A stretch of DNA of 64,000 nt from Dichetophora obliterata. Taxonomy: Eukaryota > Arthropoda > Insecta > Diptera > Sciomyzidae. The notes beneath the pieces are model-generated. The model saw only the letters and a list, made by a program, of their open reading frames with translations. It ran no database searches and had not been told where the DNA came from. Location of the stretch: the NCBI GenBank assembly GCA_963920525.1, contig OY986436.1, positions 25,034,818-25,098,817 of the forward strand, in the 5' to 3' direction. The position numbers and the translations under genes were made by a program. This document shows, piece by piece, positions 22,515-34,277 of this stretch (the stretch's first letter is position 1; every line of letters begins with the position of its first letter).

Positions 22515-23745
22515 AAGGGTGTTTTTTATAGAGTGATTCAAGTTTAAATCATAATAAAACATAGTAAAATATTGAATAAACATATATCAATAAAACGGGC
22601 TTTATTGGAGAGAAAATTTTATGACATTAATGTTTAAATATGATTTCGGCCATGTGGCCTCCACGGCTGGCACGTACAAGGCGCAATCTGGAACACCAAT
22701 TTTCACTAACTTTTCGCAGTATTTGCGGCCGTACCTCGCCGATAACTCTTCGAATGTTGATTTCCAGGTGTTCAATTGTTTGTGGTTTATCGACGTAGAC
22801 AAGTAACTTTACATAACCCCAAAGAAAATAATTCAATGGGGTTTAATCACACGATCTTGGGGGCCAATTAATTGGGCCATTTCGTGAAATTATTTTTTCG
22901 TCAAAAGTTTCCTTGAGTAAATCAATTGAAGCGCCCGCTGTGTGGCATGTGGCTCCGTCCTGTTGGAACCACATATCAGCAAGATTAATGCCAGCTAATT
23001 GAGGTACGAAATAACTTCGAATCATGTTCCTATACCGTTCACCATTGACAGTAACATTCTGACCATCATCGTTTTTGAAAACATATGGGCCAATGACTCC
23101 GCCAGCCCATAAAGCGCACCAAACAGTAATTTTCTGTGGACGACAATTCGGTTTATTTACGTACCCATTCAACCAAAAATGGGCTTCATCGGAAAATAAA
23201 ATTTTCCATGGAAATTCAAAATCAATATCAATTTGTGCTTCAGCCCATTCGCCGAATTGGCGGCGCATACGATGGTCGTTTGGCTTTAATTCCAGCACAA
23301 GTTGAATCTTGAAAGGTCTTTTCCAAGACCAAGATATTTTCGTAAAATCTTCCATAAAGTGGAAGGACACAACCCCAGTTGCTGAGAACGGCGACGAATT
23401 GATTGATTAGGATCATCTTCAATGCTTTCCTGTACAGCGGCTACAGATTCTTCAGTGCGCACTGTTCGGCGTCTCACGGGATGCACATTATCAGTAACAG
23501 TAAATATGGTCCGAAAACGATCTACACGCCATAAAATGGACGAAGTGCACGATAAGTTTGACGAACAGAACCATTATTTTGATTAAAAATTTCCACAATT
23601 TGCATGCGTTGCTCTGGTGTAAGTCGATCCATAATAAAATGTTAAAGCAAACTAAACAAAAAGCAACTATCAGCTGTTAAATGAGTGGTCAGATAAAGCA
23701 GTGATGCCAACTCAAAGTTGTATCACTCTATAAAAAAACACCTTT
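22515..23745 (-). mobile_element. mariner-family element inserted in Tigger (1231 bp)
   Basis: TIRs AAGGGTGTTTTTTATAGAGTG (left) and AAAGGTGTTTTTTTATAGAG (right, minus strand) are flanked by TA (22513-22514 and 23746-23747). The length and single intronless transposase reading minus-ward fit IS630/Tc1/mariner elements. Confidence 0.92.
22627..23632 (-). pseudogene. mariner-family transposase, frameshifted
   Basis: Starts MDRLTPEQRMQIVEIFNQ then NGSVRQTYRALRPFYGV and a TAG near 23530. The frame shifts to TEESVAAVQESIEDDP then SIRRRSQQLGL (helix-turn-helix), shifts again, then LVLELKPNDHR, KILFSDEAHFWLNGYVNK (first catalytic Asp), ITVWCALWAGGVIGPYVF, MWFQQDGATCHTA (second Asp), INWPPRSCD, another shift, and YFLWGYVKLLVYVDKP to the C-terminal ASRGGHMAEIIFKH. 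The order and length (about 335 codons) match a complete mariner-family transposase, recently inactivated by at least three frameshifts and a stop. Confidence 0.92.
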
Positions 23746-24141
23746 TAGTTGTTTAATTAAAGCAAAAGCCCAAAAAATTTTTACTCATTCAAAGGAATTG
23801 AAAACTGTTCCTACCAACGAGCCAAAATTAAGATTTGTCAGTAGTAATGGCTGTTTTCAAAGGTTTCGAAAAAGGTTTTCCGTGCATAATATTCAAATTC
23901 AAGGAGAGCGCGCTTCAGCTGATTATGAAAGTGCTCAGAAATTTAAAGAAGGACTTCCGAAGATAATTGATGAAGGTGGATATACAGCAGACCAAGTTTA
24001 TAATGCCGACGAACCTGGCTTATATTGGAAGAAAATGCCTAAGCGAACATATTTATCGAAAAACGAAAGATCTGCAGCAGGCTTTAAGGCATCTAAAGAA
24101 AGGATAACCTTGCTTGTTTGTAGTACAGTAGTTTTGACTTA

Positions 24142-24597
24142 ACTGCCACTCTTTTAGCTGCTAATTTGAGATACCTGCCAGAAACCACAAAATTTCACTC
24201 ATTTCTTCAATTTCGTATGAAATGTACTTGTTTAAGTGCCAATTTAATACGTGCCAATTTAAGTTAGCTGCCACAAATATTTGAAATTATTATCCCAAAT
24301 TCATTGATAATTTTTCATTTAACAGCCACAAAATTTTTTTTGGAAATGTTGCTAACGAAAACTATGTATGTATGCAGTTTGTTTTGGTTAGAATGCTCGC
24401 AGCCTTTCTATAATTCTCTCATTCTCTTTATAACTCTCCCTCTTGGTTTAAAAGAAACAAAAATAAAACAGTGTGTATGTATGTGAGTTCCTAGTATAAA
24501 TCAAAACAATATGTAGATCAGACGAAAGGGTAAACGAATCAGATAACTGCCAATTTTTGGCAGTTAAAAAATTTAACTTTAGTGCCATTTTGACTTA
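24142..24597. mobile_element. Non-autonomous element with 10-bp TSD inside Tigger (MULE-like?)
   Basis: TTTTGACTTA stands at 24132-24141 and again at 24598-24607, an exact 10-bp direct repeat around 456 bp of foreign sequence in the Tigger transposase. The ends are weakly inverted (ACTGCCACTCTTTTAG against TGGCACTAAAGTTA). The interior repeats TAACTGCCA/GTGCCAATTTAA motifs on both strands near each end. A 9-10 bp TSD points to Mutator-type rather than hAT elements, but the TIR is poor. Confidence 0.6.
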
Positions 24598-25928
24598 CCA
24601 TTTAACAAAGCCAATGTTAATCAATCGTTTCTTAATCGTTTCAATACGAAAGGTATTGACAAGACTACACTTCCCGTTTACTGGAGAGCAAACAAAATAG
24701 CATGTTTCACAGCTGCTATCTTTCAGGACTGGTTTTACAACTGCTTTGTAACAGAGGTCGAAAATTACTCGAAAACTAAAAATATCAGTTTCAAGGCTTT
24801 ACTCCTGATAGACAATGCTCCATGACATCCAGTAAACCTAGTTCATCCAAACGTAAAAGTCCTTTTTTTACCACCCAATACAACATCAATAATACAACCA
24901 CTTGGCCAGGGTATTATAAAAACACTTAAATCTTATTATATACGCAGAACACTTGAACTTATATTGGAAAAATTTTAATGCCATCCAGATATGAAATTAC
25001 CTGAGATGTGGAAAGATTTCTCAATTTTAAAATGTGTGGAGTTAATATTTCTATCTGTTCAAGAATTAAAGTCTTCGACATTAAATGCCTGTTGGAAAAA
25101 TATTTGGCCTGAAATCGTTTTGCAAGAAAACTTTTTAGATTCTACAAGAATAAATATCGAACCTATAGTTAATATTGCTAGATCAATGGGTGGAGAAGGA
25201 TTTGATGACATAAATGAACGAGATATTTTTTAATTAATAAATGACGCTGAAGATTTAGATGAAGAAGAGCTTGTTCAATTAGCTGATACATCTGACGAAA
25301 ATATTATAAATAGTGCTGAAGAAAGCTCAATGCAGATTCTTGACGAAAGTAGACGAAAATGTATGCATAGAAAACCTGAAAAATACAGTAAAATTGGGCA
25401 AACAATTAGAAACACTTGTTTCGAGTTGTGATTCTTCAGTGGAACGATCTACTGAATTTAAAATAAATCTTCAGTACTCTCTTGCACCATATGTAAGAAT
25501 GCAGGAAAAACATAAAATACAAAACGAAGAACCATTAGATATTGAAATTAATTTTGACGAACAAGAAGATATGATCTTAATTAAATAAAATAACAAAAAT
25601 TCAAATGGTGAATTCTATGAGCATTCTATTAAAAAAGGTGTCTGTGGAACGTTATTTCCGATAGCTCCGACAGCGAATAAATATGTTATAAACTGTTTTT
25701 TTAACTATTTAGTTTATTTGAAATTAACTGTTTTTTAGTTACATATGTATAAGCTTTTTATTTAAAATGTTTTTAGTTTGATTTTAATAAAACGCACATA
25801 TTTCGTTCATAACAAAGTTTTTCCCTAATATTACATATTAATATGTAAACATCCTTTTACGAGAAAATTCAAACGTTCATCATTTGTTCATCATTTGTTC
25901 ATAACGCGTTATACGGGGTCTTACGAGC

Positions 25929-26058
25929 CCAATAAAAAAGTAAAAAATTGATAACATTTTCAAAACAGCTCATTTTGACATTATAATTACGCCTTTGTTA
26001 TTGTTTTGTTGTCGGAGAGAGCGTATTTCTAGTGCATCTACCTGGTTATTCTACCATG
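25929..26058 (+). repeat. CATG-family repeat, truncated copy B
   Basis: 130 bp from CCAATAAAAAAGT to TTATTCTACCATG, about 95% identical to 37713-37841 and sharing AACAGCTCATTTTGACA and CTACCTGGTTATTCTACCATG with the right ends of the full elements at 15719 and 47846. No left TIR is present. It abuts the right end of the Tigger element. Confidence 0.75.
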
Positions 26059-26059
26059 A

Positions 26060-27302
26060 TTTAAACAAACATTTTTTTAATTTTAATTCACCTGTCGTTT
26101 CTGAGTTGTCATTTTTTTTTTTAAAGAGTACATTAAAATTTAATAGAAAAAATGTTTCACAATTTCAATGGCCAGTAAATTTTCAATAATTTCGCTGACA
26201 GTCTCGAATTAAAATTTTTCTTAGTTTTGCAGTTAAAGAGAATGATTATATTATAAACTTTGTCTTTCAAAAATTTGCTTATCTGAGCTAATATAGAAAA
26301 ACCTCTTGGAGAATATGTTATATGGACAAACAACTACCAACAAGCATTAGAATTTTTTACATTATTTCAAATGACCCTCGAATTGTCACACAGTGTTTTT
26401 ACTTCGTTTATTGGTCGAACGTGCTTATCTGTGCAATCAAAATCTAAATATTTTTTATTTAATCCATATTCAGTGCATGCATTCTTATATTATCGATTTT
26501 TTCATTGTGTTAACTTCGATGGTGCTTGAACGCGTGAAGGACAATTAAATGTATGACATATAAATATTATGATCAATTTAGAAATGTTAATTTTTGCTTT
26601 AAATTCATTTCAAGTGCACATTAGACGTGGCGTAATTTTTTTCGGAATTTTGATTGCGGGTAGCGGCTAAAGTATGCCATTTGATGACAAATCAACGTCT
26701 TTAATCCTTAGGTCAATCGGAGTGTGCCAAACCATGCCACAATGAGCTCGAAATTGGAAATATAAAACACTAAAAAAGTTTTTGTTTCTTGTATTCTGCA
26801 TATTACCAGTTTATATTCTCATTAAACCATCTTGTATTTAACTTGTTTGCACATAATAGGAATGAAGTTTCTAAAAAAGTCAAGAACTTTAAATTCAGTT
26901 AAGGGATAACAAGAAAACAATTATTTTTAACTCATATAAAATATTTATTATTAAAAATATTACTTTTTTAATACTTACTAGAGTTCGCCAGTGGTCGAAA
27001 TTCGACCTTCTCACTGTGACCTTCCACTGTGATATTAAATCGCTTTCGTTCTCAGATGAGCATAGAAAGAGATAAAAAACGACTCTATTTCTATTTTCAG
27101 TTTGCCGCTCAGTGTTAACCAACGACTTTTCATAGAAAAATACGTTGTACTGAGAAAAGCTAAAGTTTTTGAGATATCGTCACAAATTTTATGCCAAAAT
27201 AACGGGAATTTTTAAAAAATTTCTGTTTGTAAGAAATTTCACTATACCAGTATACTATATTTGCACATGTTACATAAAAAAATGCTTATTGTAGGGTATC
27301 CG
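26060..27302. other. Intergenic DNA, nothing recognised
   Basis: AT-rich, with no motif-bearing frame. A 75-codon minus-strand frame at 26895-27122 has no features. Confidence 0.4.
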
Positions 27303-28143
27303 TACACGGTGAAAACTGTTTGCTAAATTTGTATTGTGGTTAAGCAAAACTTGGTCTTGAATCTCAGCCACTTCAAAATTATGCTAGATTTCAGCAAAAA
27401 ATAATCAAAATTTGCTATTCCAGTTTATAATAACTAAGCAAAATTTTGATTAAATTCAAGCAAAATTTTGCTAAGTTATTATAACCTGCAAAAGCTAATT
27501 TATACTTAATTAAAGCAAATATTTGCTAAGTAGTTATTATAGATTGGAATAACAAATTTTCATTAGTTTTTGCTGAAATCTAGCATATTTTTGAAGAGAA
27601 ACAGTTATAAACATTAAATTAAATTTAAAAATTACCATTATCCGGAGACTTGAACCTCGAAGTGAGTGTAAGGGCTTATCCATTCGACCTTGCAGTTGTT
27701 AACTAATCGTCGCCTAATTTTCTTCATTAAGAATAAACGTGTGCTCGTGTGTTTAAAAGAAATTTGCTTGAATTTTGTAAAAATTTACTATTTGCGTTTA
27801 TAATAACTCAGCAAATATTTGCTTGAGTTTAGTAAAAATTTGCTATTTGAGCTTATAATAACTAAAAATAAATTATAATATTTGCTAGAGTTTAGTAAAA
27901 ATTTGCTATTTGAGCTTATAATAGCTTAGCAAATATTTTCTTGAGTTAAGTAAAAATGTGCTATTTGAGTTTACAAAAACTTATCAAATATTTGCTTGAA
28001 TTTAATATAATTTTTCTTTTTTCCAAATGCATGAGGAGTGATTTCAGTTTAGTAATCTTTTTCAAAAATCGAGCAAAATTTTTGCTGATTTGCTTTTAAG
28101 CAAAACATTTGCTTGATTCAAGCAAAATAATTGTCTCCGTGTA
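27303..28143. mobile_element. Foldback-like element with AGCAAAATTTTGCT subrepeats
   Basis: TACACGGTGAAAACTGTTTGC at the left is mirrored by the complement of TACACGGAGACAATTATTTTG at the right. Both halves are filled with AAGCAAAATTTTGCT, TTTATAATAACTTAGC and related words in both orientations, so much of the element can fold on itself. A tRNA-like segment on the minus strand (27645-27710) interrupts the arms. No TSD and no coding frame. Confidence 0.62.
27645..27710 (-). other. tRNA-like segment with Pol III B box
   Basis: On the minus strand GAGGTTCAAGTCTCC matches a B box with T-arm pairing (GAG/CTC). The upstream GGTCGAATGGATAAG is a degraded D-arm/A-box region. Probably a tRNA or SINE head relic inside the foldback-like element. 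Confidence 0.45.
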
Positions 28144-28149
28144 AGAGAT

Positions 28150-29050
28150 AGCGAAAAATGTCTGTAATATTTTTTGTACATTTCAGCAAAGTCTAAAATT
28201 TGTGTTCATCCATCTCTTTTAGCTTAGCTTTTATTTAAGAAATTGTCTATTCATTAAATACTTTGGGCGATTGCTTCACCAGATCAATTTTCCACAATGG
28301 GAAACGCAATTAATTTTTCTACATTATCAGATGTGAGGACAAGAGCCAAAAGTTCTCTCTATCTCTACCAGGACAAGAGCCAAATCTTATCTCTCCCAGA
28401 AATTGCAGAAAGTATCGAAGCTAAAGAACTTCTGCCTCCAATTGAATCCATTGGAATTGTCACTTTATCTCATACTAAGTCGCTATTACTATCGCTGCCA
28501 TCATATTCAACGTTCGTTACAGCGAATTCTATTATCACTTTTAGTCAAATTCTAGGGATTTATTTGCTTGACACTTTTCTTTCCATTGCTGTGCGTTCTC
28601 GAGTCGTTGCGCCTTTCTTAGTTCTTTCTTTAAAAGACGTATGCCAATACCAATCAAGCTGCCCACACGACCTGCTTTCCGTTGCATTGACCCCTTTTTC
28701 AAACGGCAAATTTTCTTGCCAGCAAGTCGACGGTATTTTCTTGCTTTTGTTTTCTCGAGTTGTTGGCAAGAAAACTTGCCCTGTGGATAAGGAGTCTTTA
28801 TGAGGAATGGGATGGTCATAATGTCAAGAGCGTTAATGTGTGCAATATCGAACAAAGAGTCAAACTTGTACTTTAAATCATTTACGATTTTGTGCTGACT
28901 CGGACATGGTGAATTATAACCTTTCTGCGCAGTTCTCCAGACCTCATATTACTTCAACACTTTTGCAAAACATGTTCTTTTAGTAGGCCTTGGAATTCGA
29001 GCTCTCTTCCAGAAGGGTACAATTTCGTCGAACACTAACCGGGTTTTTTC
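28150..29050. other. Unassigned stretch with a 168-codon open frame
   Basis: The plus strand is open from 28297 to 28803 (168 codons, Ser/Leu-rich) and the minus strand is partly open too. No domain, signal peptide or family resemblance is seen, and there is no intron or polyA context. Words such as GGCAAATTTTCTTGCC and GGCAAGAAAACTTGCC recur near 28700-28780. Probably repeat-derived rather than a gene. Confidence 0.3.
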
Positions 29051-29054
29051 AGTA

Positions 29055-30048
29055 ATGGTTTTCTTTTCTGGTAAGGAGGGTTACTTCGTTGAATCAACAA
29101 ATGTTGGTTCCTCGCTAAGGAATTTTTCGCAATCTAACAGTTTCTTCTTTGAACCATTTTCAGTACTAGAGATGATTATATCAATAAGGAAATTAAAGTC
29201 ATTTAAATCTTCTTCTTTTGATAAGATATCTAGCTTCGATCTGAAGAACATTTTTTTCAGGTCTCGGATATTTTATGTTTCCTCTTCAATTAGAGTTTAT
29301 GGGCAGGTATATTTCCGGATGCATTGAAAACAGCAGTAGTACTGCCGTTGCATAAAAAGGGTGATACTACCCTTATAGATAATTATCGCCCAATCTCGAT
29401 TTTATTTGTTTTCTCAAAACTTTTTGAAAAAGGTGTTAAATCTAGAATGTTATCATTTCTAGATTAAACTAATTTCTTTAATAATGCACAATTTGGTTTC
29501 AGATGTGGTAGGTCCACTGAAGATGCGCTTTTAAAATTAACCGGTGAAATATATAATAGTTTGAATTCATCTGAAGTCCCGGGTTCCCTTATTATTGACA
29601 TCTCGAAGGCATTTAATAAGGTTAATCACTTGGTGTAGCTTAATAAATTGCATAATGCTGATTTCTGAGGTTTTATGTTAGATTGACTTGGGTCTTATTT
29701 GACAAATAGAAAAGAAATGGTTAAAATTAAAAATTACTACAGCACAAAGTGCACTATTGAATTAAGTGTTCCTCAAGGTTCCGTTTTGGGTCCCACGATT
29801 TATAGTAATTCGCTATTTGAACCTTTTAGAGGTAAATTAACAGCGTTTGCGGATGATACAGCCCTTACTTACGGTAGCTCAAACTATTTTAATCTTTTTT
29901 CAGAAGTAAATTATGATCTTGATGTAAGAATACGGTTAAACTGACGCCAATAATAGCAGTGGTAGTATGGCTTCTTTTGCGGAGCACTCACTAAAATGCC
30001 CACTGGGTAGCAACTCATAAAGTACAAAATAAATTAATTAATTAAATA
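29055..30048 (+). pseudogene. Non-LTR retrotransposon reverse transcriptase, dead copy
   Basis: Across three frames the plus strand reads SVLEMIISIRKLKS, FDKISSFDLKNI, TAVVLPLHKKGDTTLIDNYR then PISILFVFSKLFEK, FGFRCGRSTEDALLKLTGEI, LIIDISKAFNKVNH (motif A), SVPQGSVLGPTIYS and KLTAFADDTALTY (motif C, FADD). This is the RT palm of a jockey-like non-LTR element. Several stops (29465, 29638, 29667) and frameshifts kill it. The frame ends at 29942, followed by about 90 bp of 3'UTR and an (AATT)n tail near 30030-30048. Endonuclease and ORF1 are missing, so the copy is 5'-truncated. Confidence 0.88.
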
Positions 30049-30049
30049 T

Positions 30050-31962
30050 GAATAGGCTAAGTTAAAAAACAATTTTGTATTGGATAAAAAAACCGATTTT
30101 GAATAAAGTTACTAATCTATCTAAAAAAAAACTATCCCCTGTGACAGATCGTAAGGGTCTTGTGATCCCTCCCTATGCCCTTTCATGTTCATGAAATTTA
30201 TGGACGGCCCCTAAAAAACCAAATTAAAAACAATATCAAAAATTTGTTAACAAATAATAATAAAAATAAAAAAGATGAAACTGAATAAAATAAAATAAAA
30301 AAGCTTAGTATAAAACTTTTTAAAATAAAAAACATTTTTAACGTGTACAAAAGGTACACGCTGTTTTGACAAGGAAGAAGATTCAAGTGTGTGTGTTTGT
30401 TGTTAGCCAAGCTACAACACACAAATACTCTATTCTTCCAAAATCAATGTAACCTAGTTAAGTAAATCATTTAAAAATAAAAACACTTAACTCTCGTAAT
30501 GTTGGCACAGTTTTAATGACTAATATAGACACATCGCTGAACAAAACAGGGGACAAGTATTCATTACGTGGCGCTATTAAATGTTTGAAAATATTTGCAG
30601 TAAGACTCGTTAATTTTTGTTTTATTTATGGCCAAAATGCTCACATTTGTATATCTTTAACCAGCTGTTAAAGTACTAATTCTATTTTAGTTTAAGGCGA
30701 AGATATTCAGTAAAATGTACTGGTTAAATAAATTCATAGGTGACCAAGATGAAGGAAAATTCTAGGTGAATGGCTTTTAAAATCAACTAGTTCGGAGCGA
30801 GTGAAAATAGTTCGAAGCACAACCGAATTGAACTTTGCAACGGAAGTTTATATACAATTACATTTAAATTTTTTTCTATAATGGATAAAAAACTTGTATA
30901 CAAATAAAATTATGTGTGGGAAATTTCGTTATGCTAAACAACAAATAGTGGAATTTTAAAGTGATTTTTCTGACTGGCATATATTGAAAACGTAGACTAT
31001 TTCAACTTATCGTAATATTCTTATCAATGGCATATAATTAAAATCAGATAAAAGACAACCACTTTTAAAAAATTGTAAAATTTGTAAAATTATCCGAATG
31101 TATAAACCACAATAAAGAACTACCATGGCGTAGTTAGTGCTTGCGGAAACGTACATTATTGCGTAGTTAGCTGCTACCTGGTTCGATGAACCAAGCTGCG
31201 GCAAACCAAATAATTTCACTTTTCATAGCTTCAACCAAAACCCAACAAAACAGGTAGCGCTTGTCGCAGCCTAAAATCTAATATATCATGTTGTCGAGCG
31301 GAGCACTACTTGGCAGCTCGTCATCGCTGACAAAGTTGCACCTTGTAGTATTTCACATTGCTGCACATGTTTTATTGAATATTTTGTAAATTCTTCATAC
31401 TAACTTACCTTTTTTATATTTTTCACAACACAATATTAAATATTCTAGTAATTATGAAGTAATTGAATTTCCTATCGAGTTCCTTCAGTGTTGAAAGTAC
31501 AAAATTATTAATTTTTTACACACACACGCACTGTACAATGAAGTCGATGATGGTGAAAAAATTGAATTAACTTTTTTATTTTCATTTTTATTTCGTCATG
31601 TGCCAACTATCTCGTTAATGTTAATGTAGCTGTGCTCTTTTTACTCGCAGATTTCACCGGCTTCTTTGGATGACACTGACGTTTCACAATGCTGGCAACT
31701 TAACAAAATTTATTGCAACTATTCACAATGAAGTGGTAAGGGAGTAATAACACTTGTCTGACATCACAATAGTATACAAGGTTGCCAGCAGACACTCCAA
31801 CTTATAGGGAATTCTACGGTTTGCGGGGAATTTCATGTCGATCGAGGAATGGCCTCAATTCATGAAACAATTATGTTATTCCCTTAACGATAAAATTTTC
31901 CTTTTTCGTAAACTTGTAAAATTTCGAACTTATATTAAAGAAACGCAACTTTAGACATCTAT
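30050..31962. other. Intergenic DNA, nothing recognised
   Basis: AT-rich, with no protein-like frame. It includes a (GT)n-like run near 30390 and an (AC)n run near 31520. Confidence 0.4.
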
Positions 31963-32221
31963 AGCACGTTCCTGTAACAAAATCAGCAAGTTACCGATTT
32001 ATATGACGTCAGCCGTTATAGATCCCTAGTTACCGATTGTGTGACAACTAATGTTTCTGTACTTTTAAATCGGTAAAAACTCGGACTGTGATGAAAAAGA
32101 ACACAAATCGAGATCGAGGAGAAAAGCTGCGAAATTGAGTCAAATGACAAGCAGCTGTTCACTCGAATATGTTATTTTAGTTGTGCTTAAACTTTATAAT
32201 AAATAGGTGCTTGTCTTGTTA

Positions 32222-32753
32222 TGCCGTGGTTATGCTAGCCAAACATGTTCGGTGTTCATTTTTGTTAATTTGTTCTCTTCACTGAAATGTTTGTTTGGTG
32301 GTTATGCTATGATTGGTGGCACAGTTGCATTACATGTAACAGTATGTCAAAACACAAAAAAGCACAACCCTAATTTGCATTTTTGTACTTAAAATTAACG
32401 AATTAAAATATACGAACTGATATTACTTGCACTGAATTTTTATTATAATATCTTAAACAAAATGGTTTGCATATATCTGACATGCTAGCTAGCTGTTTAT
32501 GTTAAGGGTTACTTGAAGACACAATCAACTTCACTTTTTAATACTTTTACCTACTTTTTTGATGCTATTATACAAAATGACTACAGCCAACACTGGAAAG
32601 TTCGGCATGTTTGGCGTTTCAATCAGCAATCAAAATGTTCGGTCCGAGAGCGAGAAAATGAATATGAGAAAAAATTCATTTTTTCATTTTATACGTGAAA
32701 CAATAACAACAAAAAATGTTCGGCAATCATGTTTGGCTAGCATAACCACGGCA
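32222..32753. mobile_element. PIF/Harbinger-type MITE, 532 bp, TSD TTA
   Basis: TGCCGTGGTTATGCTAGCC followed by AAACATG opens the element, and the exact complement closes it, a TIR of at least 26 bp. TTA flanks both sides (32219-32221 and 32754-32756). No coding capacity. Confidence 0.78.
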
Positions 32754-32809
32754 TTAGTAAAAAGTGAACATTCAGAGAAAAACATCGTTCACTAACAGGC
32801 ATGCTACAC

Positions 32810-33256
32810 AGGCCAGTATACTGGCTCTGTAGTTCGAAAAACTCAATACACTCACTCTTTTTTACAAATACACTCACACTGGATTCACTTTCACGCCACT
32901 TTCCTCGCTACTGGCAACGAAATTTCAGAGCCAGTGGATTTTGACAGCAGCGGCCAGTATATGTCAAAAAGGGGATATCAGTGCTGTTTTTAATTACTTT
33001 TTGGTGGGTTTATTTCGGGTTTTCGTCGATTTCGTGCAGGAAGTAACACTGATAGCTTGTTAAAAGAAAAAAAAACAAGTAAAGCACACGCAAACTGCAA
33101 TAGCAGCGAGAACCTTCGCATTCGATGGAATTTTTTTAATGAACTTTCACGTGCATGTGTAGCACCTCTTGCTACTAGCATGAAAGTTCGAAACTTTTCG
33201 AATCATTCGAACAGTACACGTATTCTTTCGTACTTTCACTGTCACAGGCCTGTGTA
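32810..33256. repeat. Possible MITE with CTACACAGGCC/TTACACAGGCC ends
   Basis: CTACACAGGCCAGTATACTGG at the left and the complement of TTACACAGGCCTGTGACAG at the right make a short TIR. AGCCAGT/CCAGTATA words recur inside. No TSD is evident, so the boundaries are tentative. Confidence 0.4.
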
Positions 33257-34277
33257 ACCGGCCTGTAAGGTATCGCAACCATAACAGTTCACAACAGTTT
33301 TGAACTGCGCACGTTCTCATGACACCTAAAAGTTATTGTATCATGATTGCTTGTTTGAATTTAATTTTGACTGCAACAGTAGTGCCCTCTACGAGTCGTT
33401 TTTCTTGCCGTTCCTTTGAGAAAATTTGTTATCGCGATTATATAAAGGCGAAAGGAACGCAGCTTATGTTATAATGATGTGTTTTAGTGGTTGCGGAAAT
33501 ACTCAACGATTATGAATGTAAATAATTTTACACTTAGTGCTGTGCAGCAAAAATTTAGCAAATATATGCAGCCGGGTACTTTTTCATAGCTCAAACTATA
33601 CTGTTTTGCTAAAATTTTTAACATTTTTGTAAATAGGCATTATATATAAATTGCATTACCTTTAAAACTAAACTTTTTTAAGAACAAAAAAATCAGTAAG
33701 CTTCATTTCAATTAGTAAAAAATTCGACTTATATGGCAGTAACCCTTTTTAAAAGGTATATTTCGAGTACTTACACACTTATACACAACATTACTGACAT
33801 TAGATAAATCGGTAGAATTCTCACTTGTCACAAAACCAGTGAGAAGAGTGACACATTGTTATCGATTCACATTACGTACAGAAACACTTTTTCAAAAGGT
33901 TTCATTAAAATGAAATCGGAACATGTGAAAGCGTGTCAATTTGAAACGAACGAATCAAAAATAAATTGATCCAGATAAGTATAGAAACATGGCGGGTGAG
34001 AGTGACATCAGAGTGACGTCAAATCGGTAATATGAGTCGGTATATACAATCGCTACGAGTTACAGGAACGAGCTGCTGATGAATTTACCATGCATATGTC
34101 AAAAACAGCTCGCATAAAAAAATTTAATTAACATAATTTAAACATTAATCATGCTAAAACAAAAATAATAAATTAGTAAAATATTTAAAACAACTGAATT
34201 TAAAGACCAGCGCACAAAAGAAAAAACAGCTACCACTAAAGTTTTTACTGTTTGACAGCTAAAAGTTTACATAAACT

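Larger units (their letters stand above)
22222..25588 (+). pseudogene. Tigger-type transposase (CENP-B HTH + DDE), broken
   Basis: The N-terminal CENP-B-like helix-turn-helix reads KLISLQQKIYILDQLNNGKK then IAKDLKLNESTI, followed by an internal TGA. Coding breaks at 22514 where the mariner element entered and resumes near 23752 (LIKAKAQKIF). It then shows YTADQVYNADEPGLYWKKMP, where ADEPGL replaces the usual DETGL of the first catalytic Asp, and AAGFKASKERITLLV. After the second insertion come LPVYWRANKIACFTAAIFQ, LLLIDNAP with a stop where the G of DNAPGH should be, and LFLPPNTTSIIQPLGQGIIK (second and third catalytic regions). The last pieces (GGEGFDDINERDIF, and a frame at 25313-25588) are the acidic C-terminus. 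Multiple stops and shifts. Confidence 0.88.
21859..25928 (+). mobile_element. Tigger/pogo-type DNA transposon, dead, with nested insertions
   Basis: The left terminus CAGTTATCCCCCTTATAACA follows TA. The right end (25895-25928), read on the minus strand, has the related GACCCCGTATAACGCG and is cut short by or merged with a repeat beginning at 25929. The body encodes a broken Tigger transposase. Two elements sit inside it: a mariner-family element (22515-23745, TA TSD) and an element with a 10-bp TSD (24142-24597). Without them the element would be about 2.4 kb, normal for Tigger. Confidence 0.88.
31963..34074. mobile_element. TIR element with AGCWCGTTCCTGTAAC ends and nested MITEs
   Basis: AGCACGTTCCTGTAAC (31963) is inverse to the right end (minus strand AGCTCGTTCCTGTAAC, 34074). 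Inside both ends TTACCGATT followed by TGACGTCA recurs (31993-32012; inverse at 34014-34030). The middle holds a TTA-flanked MITE (32222-32753) and a further inverted-repeat stretch (32810-33256). No TSD is visible at the outer ends, so the outer element is less certain than the inner one. Confidence 0.55.

Noticed and set aside
28297..28803. 168-codon open frame as a protein-coding gene
   Set aside because: No conserved motif, no splice or polyA context, and the opposite strand is similarly open. Listed only as an unassigned stretch.
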